This document shows, piece by piece, positions 39,001 through 40,705 of a DNA stretch of 40,705 nucleotides (position 1 is the first letter of the stretch; each line of letters begins with the position of its first letter). The DNA lies in assembly GCA_024399015.1 (NCBI GenBank), contig JAKSIC010000027.1, positions 1 through 40,705 of the forward strand, in the 5' to 3' direction. The notes below the pieces were generated by a model. That model made no database searches. It saw only the letters and a list, made by a program, of their open reading frames with translations, and was not told where the DNA came from. This stretch comes from Fibrobacter sp. (GTDB lineage Bacteria > Fibrobacterota > Fibrobacteria > Fibrobacterales > Fibrobacteraceae). The translations under genes and the position numbers were made by a program.

Positions 39001-40278
39001 GGCAGTGTAATGTTCAAAACCAAAAGCTTCCCTGAACTTGACATCCCAGGAATCCATGTGCTTGAAGGACAAGGCCTGATACCAACCACAGGTATCCTTG
39101 GAAATGGGCCCCATCTTCAAAGTATCACTCTCCGTAAGCATAACGGGAGCCATGTTATCCCACGGGCTCATAAGACGGATTACCTTGGGTTCCAGCGGAG
39201 CATAAAGAATCTCGTAATTTTCCTTATCCTTTGTATAGAACCAGACTTCATAAATTCCCTTGGGGAAAATCTTTGAAAGGGACGGCCTATTAGGACTACG
39301 CCAGGTACCAGCAGGAATCTTAAAGAATCTCTTGGATCCGTTCTGGTCAGACTTGATATCCAAGGTTGCACCTTTCCACTGCTGATCATTCACCTTTTCA
39401 ACAGGGAACGTATGAGACCACCAGAAAGCATATTCACCAGTGCTATCCATCTTTATGGACTGTCCGACATTGTCGGCATCCAGATAAATGGCGCTATCCC
39501 TGATGGTGGTATTTGTTCGCCAAGGATGATAGACATGCAATGTTCTCGAGGAATCAAAGCACTCGCCCAAGGTACCAATTTTTGTATCAATGGTCGGAAC
39601 TTCAGTGGTTCCATCCACAAATATCGTATCTGCAAGGGACAAATAACTGAACAAGTCCATTACATCATTTTTAGGAACGGACAAGTAGGAGGCGTTGTAG
39701 CGAACAAAGTAGGCAGACTGCATCGGGTTTGCCTTCATCATTGCAGGAGAAATTGCGCCAGCGAACCAACCACACGTGGTTTCGTCATCCTGGGCGAAGT
39801 ACATCAGTGCCGTATCTGCGCCGAATACAATCTGAGGCAAAGCCTTGTTCCCCCAAGGACTCTTGAACCACACCACCTTGGATCCAGGAGGAGTCAAGCT
39901 GATTGTATGAGAATTTGCATCCGTGTAGATCCAGAGTTCGTCGTCGGAGGCGAACAATGTCGTCATGGAAAACTTGACCTCGGATGCGCCTTCGCTCCAG
40001 GCCACGCTAGTTGCGCAACTGCCATTCGGGCAACCGCGAACTCCGAAATCCTGCCAGCTGAAATCAGAAACAACCTTGTCCCAGGTGTAGCTGAACCAGC
40101 CATCCCCTTCAGCGGTCATCTTGTATTCAGGTGACGTGCCATAACCCGTAGCACCCCCAAGTACATACAAATCATAGCTGCCGTCGCGCCATGGCGACTG
40201 AATATGAACGGTAAGTTTTGCCTGAGCAAAAACAGAAAAAAGCAAAATAAAGAGAATCGCCCAAACATTGTGTCGCAT
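36037..40278 (-). CDS. Giant secreted fibro-slime domain protein
   Basis: 1413 residues from ATG 40278, fixed by AAAGGAG 8 nt upstream (a GTG two codons earlier is less likely). A signal peptide (about 1-20, ending FAQA) leads into four N-terminal units opening with (S/H)PW: VHIQSPWRDG (~25), VVWFKSPWGN (~136), LHVYHPWRTN (~249) and VIRLMSPWDN (~366). Two of these contain a later TCGW(F/Y). The fibro-slime domain lies at about 590-770: FRGDDDVWVFINNHLVVDIGG, then KLKEGVEYPFHIFFSERNATGSNFKM, a PA14-like core. A DVNGDGIPD loop (~1020) looks like a calcium site. The C-terminus (FFGWDGRSEKGRVVGTGAYVTKVKV) resembles the FlgD-like/gliding-type sorting ends. Fibro-slime proteins are linked to cell-surface material and adhesion to cellulose in Fibrobacter; the role here is inferred from that family. 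Confidence 0.87.
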   Translation of the reverse strand: MRHNVWAILFILLFSVFAQAKLTVHIQSPWRDGSYDLYVLGGATGYGTSPEYKMTAEGDGWFSYTWDKVVSDFSWQDFGVRGCPNGSCATSVAWSEGASEVKFSMTTLFASDDELWIYTDANSHTISLTPPGSKVVWFKSPWGNKALPQIVFGADTALMYFAQDDETTCGWFAGAISPAMMKANPMQSAYFVRYNASYLSVPKNDVMDLFSYLSLADTIFVDGTTEVPTIDTKIGTLGECFDSSRTLHVYHPWRTNTTIRDSAIYLDADNVGQSIKMDSTGEYAFWWSHTFPVEKVNDQQWKGATLDIKSDQNGSKRFFKIPAGTWRSPNRPSLSKIFPKGIYEVWFYTKDKENYEILYAPLEPKVIRLMSPWDNMAPVMLTESDTLKMGPISKDTCGWYQALSFKHMDSWDVKFREAFGFEHYTAAGLNEGDPINLDSMVALHDTVWVYPYPTSASAPRFSKSYPGRLGICPTMKISALVVDWAGEGVRPAGEPSYSQNWDKAQDVDFGGIYDGNDYTKIFYLDSAGKLDSTQKCQGLVTGMVEDTLVNGLPARVDSLKYPWSQCSAAREIEKWFVPVEVAQDKNGNMYTNGVCRDIDLTLDDEGFWLADISEAHEDGGFFPIDDLEYLDSAKTVKNPKFDWADQLTAGGKKHNYSFAMKISAQFQYVKGQYFEFRGDDDVWVFINNHLVVDIGGCHGPLEGFVDLDTIGQNDPKLKLKEGVEYPFHIFFSERNATGSNFKMRTSINLRTQKTFYTEAVPTTDGTISYNLMQLLVDESLSCDVTSVSKVEKKAAQSVFQLVGGNLPAEGISLEPGLNYGGINISEDMAGFTIDTSAIVRSRSLPSGNYTLVCYLASDLSQYQMISFVVPEYPLPDIAFVDVFNPADTLKILDPTGLNLRGQKLGADPKNDTLLAHVTYPEGRPLKIAVLYVGSVCGDCIVPLNFETSDSLSFLDAKGQKVSSVTTDSTGYASFYVVGEAAMVNASFKVSSGFVSNEIEWNNIHFKEPPVPFVSHAKMFDVNGDGIPDSLAIPFSKPFGENVPDTLAWSFGESTFHTTAGKENIAPLVFNDSMLIIRGEGNLMKSVFTGVADEVYNGSLKYHYTYLDEDSGDSVKLGMSAAIEDHVGPVILSATIDPISEEVSNLTVNLSEGTSTRITDAAAAFKIFRDSVDISDSLLFVVAQSNSNGNVIKVSFRRSTYGLLPVLGDSIRLVPGDLRDLSGNSPHFDNPKVRISGKQRTEIKVPGLVRIGNESIPSNGKNVVPVSVPVNKSVKDIVDSLGKPGALLNFNIGEVAMEKIMNLPSGANRDSALALVRIDWENYYFTHLGGFVNKGKGTIRCNDSTVFYNPADPEKSNCYDNPGNIFFGWDGRSEKGRVVGTGAYVTKVKVKIRSGKNVVGDSYDTYSFGIKRGK

Positions 40279-40324
40279 AAACACAACTCCTTTAATACAA
40301 ACATCCCAATATGAAAATATCTTC

Positions 40325-40345
40325 TTTATTCCAACAAGGAATAAA
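40325..40345. promoter_or_regulatory. Inverted repeat upstream of the fibro-slime gene
   Basis: TTTATTCC, aacaa, GGAATAAA: an 8-bp perfect inverted repeat about 45 bp upstream of the start codon, close to where a promoter is expected. It could be an operator or a 5'-leader hairpin. Candidate -10 boxes TATTTT and CATATT lie between it and the Shine-Dalgarno. Confidence 0.35.
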
Positions 40346-40393
40346 AAACTGTCTATAAAAGAAAGTTGTGTTGTGATAACTACAAGGCAACAT

Positions 40394-40607
40394 GCCCGAA
40401 GGATGGCCTAGGGATGCGAGGTCCTCGCCCTATGTTTTGTACCAGGAACAAGTCCCTGACAAAACATGGGGATGACATCCTTCGGCGAACGGCTGGCGAA
40501 GCCAGCCTCCTGCGCCAGGGCGCAGAGCCTCAGTAGCGCGAGCCGCCGTAGTGTACCGGGTGTACATGAGGCGGCGAGCAACGAAGTATCGCGAAGCCCA
40601 TGGGGAA
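40394..40607. repeat. Array of hairpins next to the rRNA operon
   Basis: This 214-bp stretch has no credible gene but is almost wholly self-complementary. A 10-bp outer stem CCGAAGGATG/CATCCTTCGG (40396-40405 with 40476-40485) encloses two hairpins: GCGAGG/CCTCGC (40416-40428) and ATGTTTTGT/ACAAAACAT with CAGG/CCTG (40432-40467). Then follow GGCTGGC-gaa-GCCAGCC (40491-40507), CTGCGC/GCGCAG (40510-40525) and GCCGCC/GGCGGC with an inner GTAC/GTAC (40542-40575). It may be an interspersed palindromic repeat or part of a structured RNA. Confidence 0.6.
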
Positions 40608-40612
40608 AATAC

Positions 40613-40648
40613 AAAAAAGCCCCCCGAGAGGTTTACCTCAAGGGGGGC
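40613..40648 (-). terminator. Terminator of the rRNA operon
   Basis: On the minus strand GCCCCCC (40648-40642) with GGGGGGC (40625-40619), an inner GAGG/CCTC pairing and six T. It lies a few nucleotides after the 5S rRNA 3' end. Confidence 0.9.
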
Positions 40649-40651
40649 GTG

Positions 40652-40705
40652 AATCCAGCAGCGACCTACTCTCCCGGGCCCGTAGGCCAGGTACCATCGG
40701 CGATA
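40652..40705 (-). rRNA. rrf: 5S ribosomal RNA, 3' half (runs off the right edge)
   Basis: Read on the minus strand, the window edge begins inside 5S rRNA. GATGGTACC...GGGAGAGTAGGTCGCTGC is the conserved 3' portion (loop E/helix IV region and the 3' strand of the closing helix). About 54 nt are present, and the 5' half plus presumably 23S and 16S lie beyond the window. The exact 3' end is accurate to within a few bases. Confidence 0.9.

Noticed and set aside
40408-40614. 68-codon open frame on the minus strand near the 5S rRNA
   Set aside because: It falls within the hairpin array and starts at the rRNA terminator; composition is what GC-rich palindromes give by chance.

Overview
The window reads as chromosomal DNA of a Fibrobacter species (phylum Fibrobacterota). 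Three protein types point there: two proteins with the Fibrobacter succinogenes major paralogous domain (15674-16495 and 23094-24044), a large fibro-slime-domain protein (36037-40278), and two secreted CE4 esterases with CBM6 modules, Ser-rich linkers and a C-terminal sorting-type tail. No prophage, integrase, transposase, CRISPR array or tRNA gene was seen. Mean gene spacing is short and strands switch often.

Layout. 1-5962: a small exported protein, a tandem pair of CE4-CBM6 polysaccharide deacetylases/esterases, a stand-alone SIR2-like protein and a lipoprotein, all on the minus strand. 6023-7870: a histidine phosphatase behind two tandem PAP2 membrane phosphatases. 7957-9129: acetate kinase. 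9245-11938: a large cadherin/Ig-like secreted protein. 12073-16495: Uup-type ABC-F ATPase, an Omp85-like barrel, a lone nuoA and a Fibrobacter paralogous-domain lipoprotein. 16614-19920: a ZapB-like/ZapA-like cell-division pair divergent from uvrC. 20042-20284: a structured, promoter- and terminator-bounded non-coding RNA with no family assignment. 20306-25912: YhhN-like membrane protein, two BASS-family transporters, AlkD-like repair protein, a second Fibrobacter paralogous-domain protein and an ADP-ribosylglycohydrolase. 25973-28205: KtrB and KtrA potassium uptake. 28322-35979: exported protein, aroC, lpxK, a RavA-like ATPase with a degraded Walker B, a GroES-like protein, a membrane-anchored lytic-transglycosylase-like protein lacking the catalytic Glu, and a second ABC-F ATPase. 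36037-40278: the fibro-slime protein. 40394-40705: an array of hairpins, an rRNA-operon terminator and the 3' half of a 5S rRNA whose operon lies beyond the right edge.

How it works together. Most genes are housekeeping or cell-envelope genes in short transcription units. Two start-site classes are visible. Exported and some metabolic genes have a Shine-Dalgarno (for example 4255, 5962, 7957, 24873, 40278). About eighteen genes instead have a TAnnTT(TG)-like -10 box only 5-8 nt before the start codon, which predicts leaderless or nearly leaderless mRNAs. Several of these form very short divergent promoter regions.

The observations most worth following are the unassigned RNA at 20042-20284, the leaderless promoter architecture, a heptad-repeat element present at 27384-27495 and 30119-30212 (the second copy supplies the only visible start of lpxK), the hairpin array beside the rRNA operon, and the two apparently enzyme-dead proteins at 31148-34064. 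No clear multi-gene novel defence or mobile system was found.
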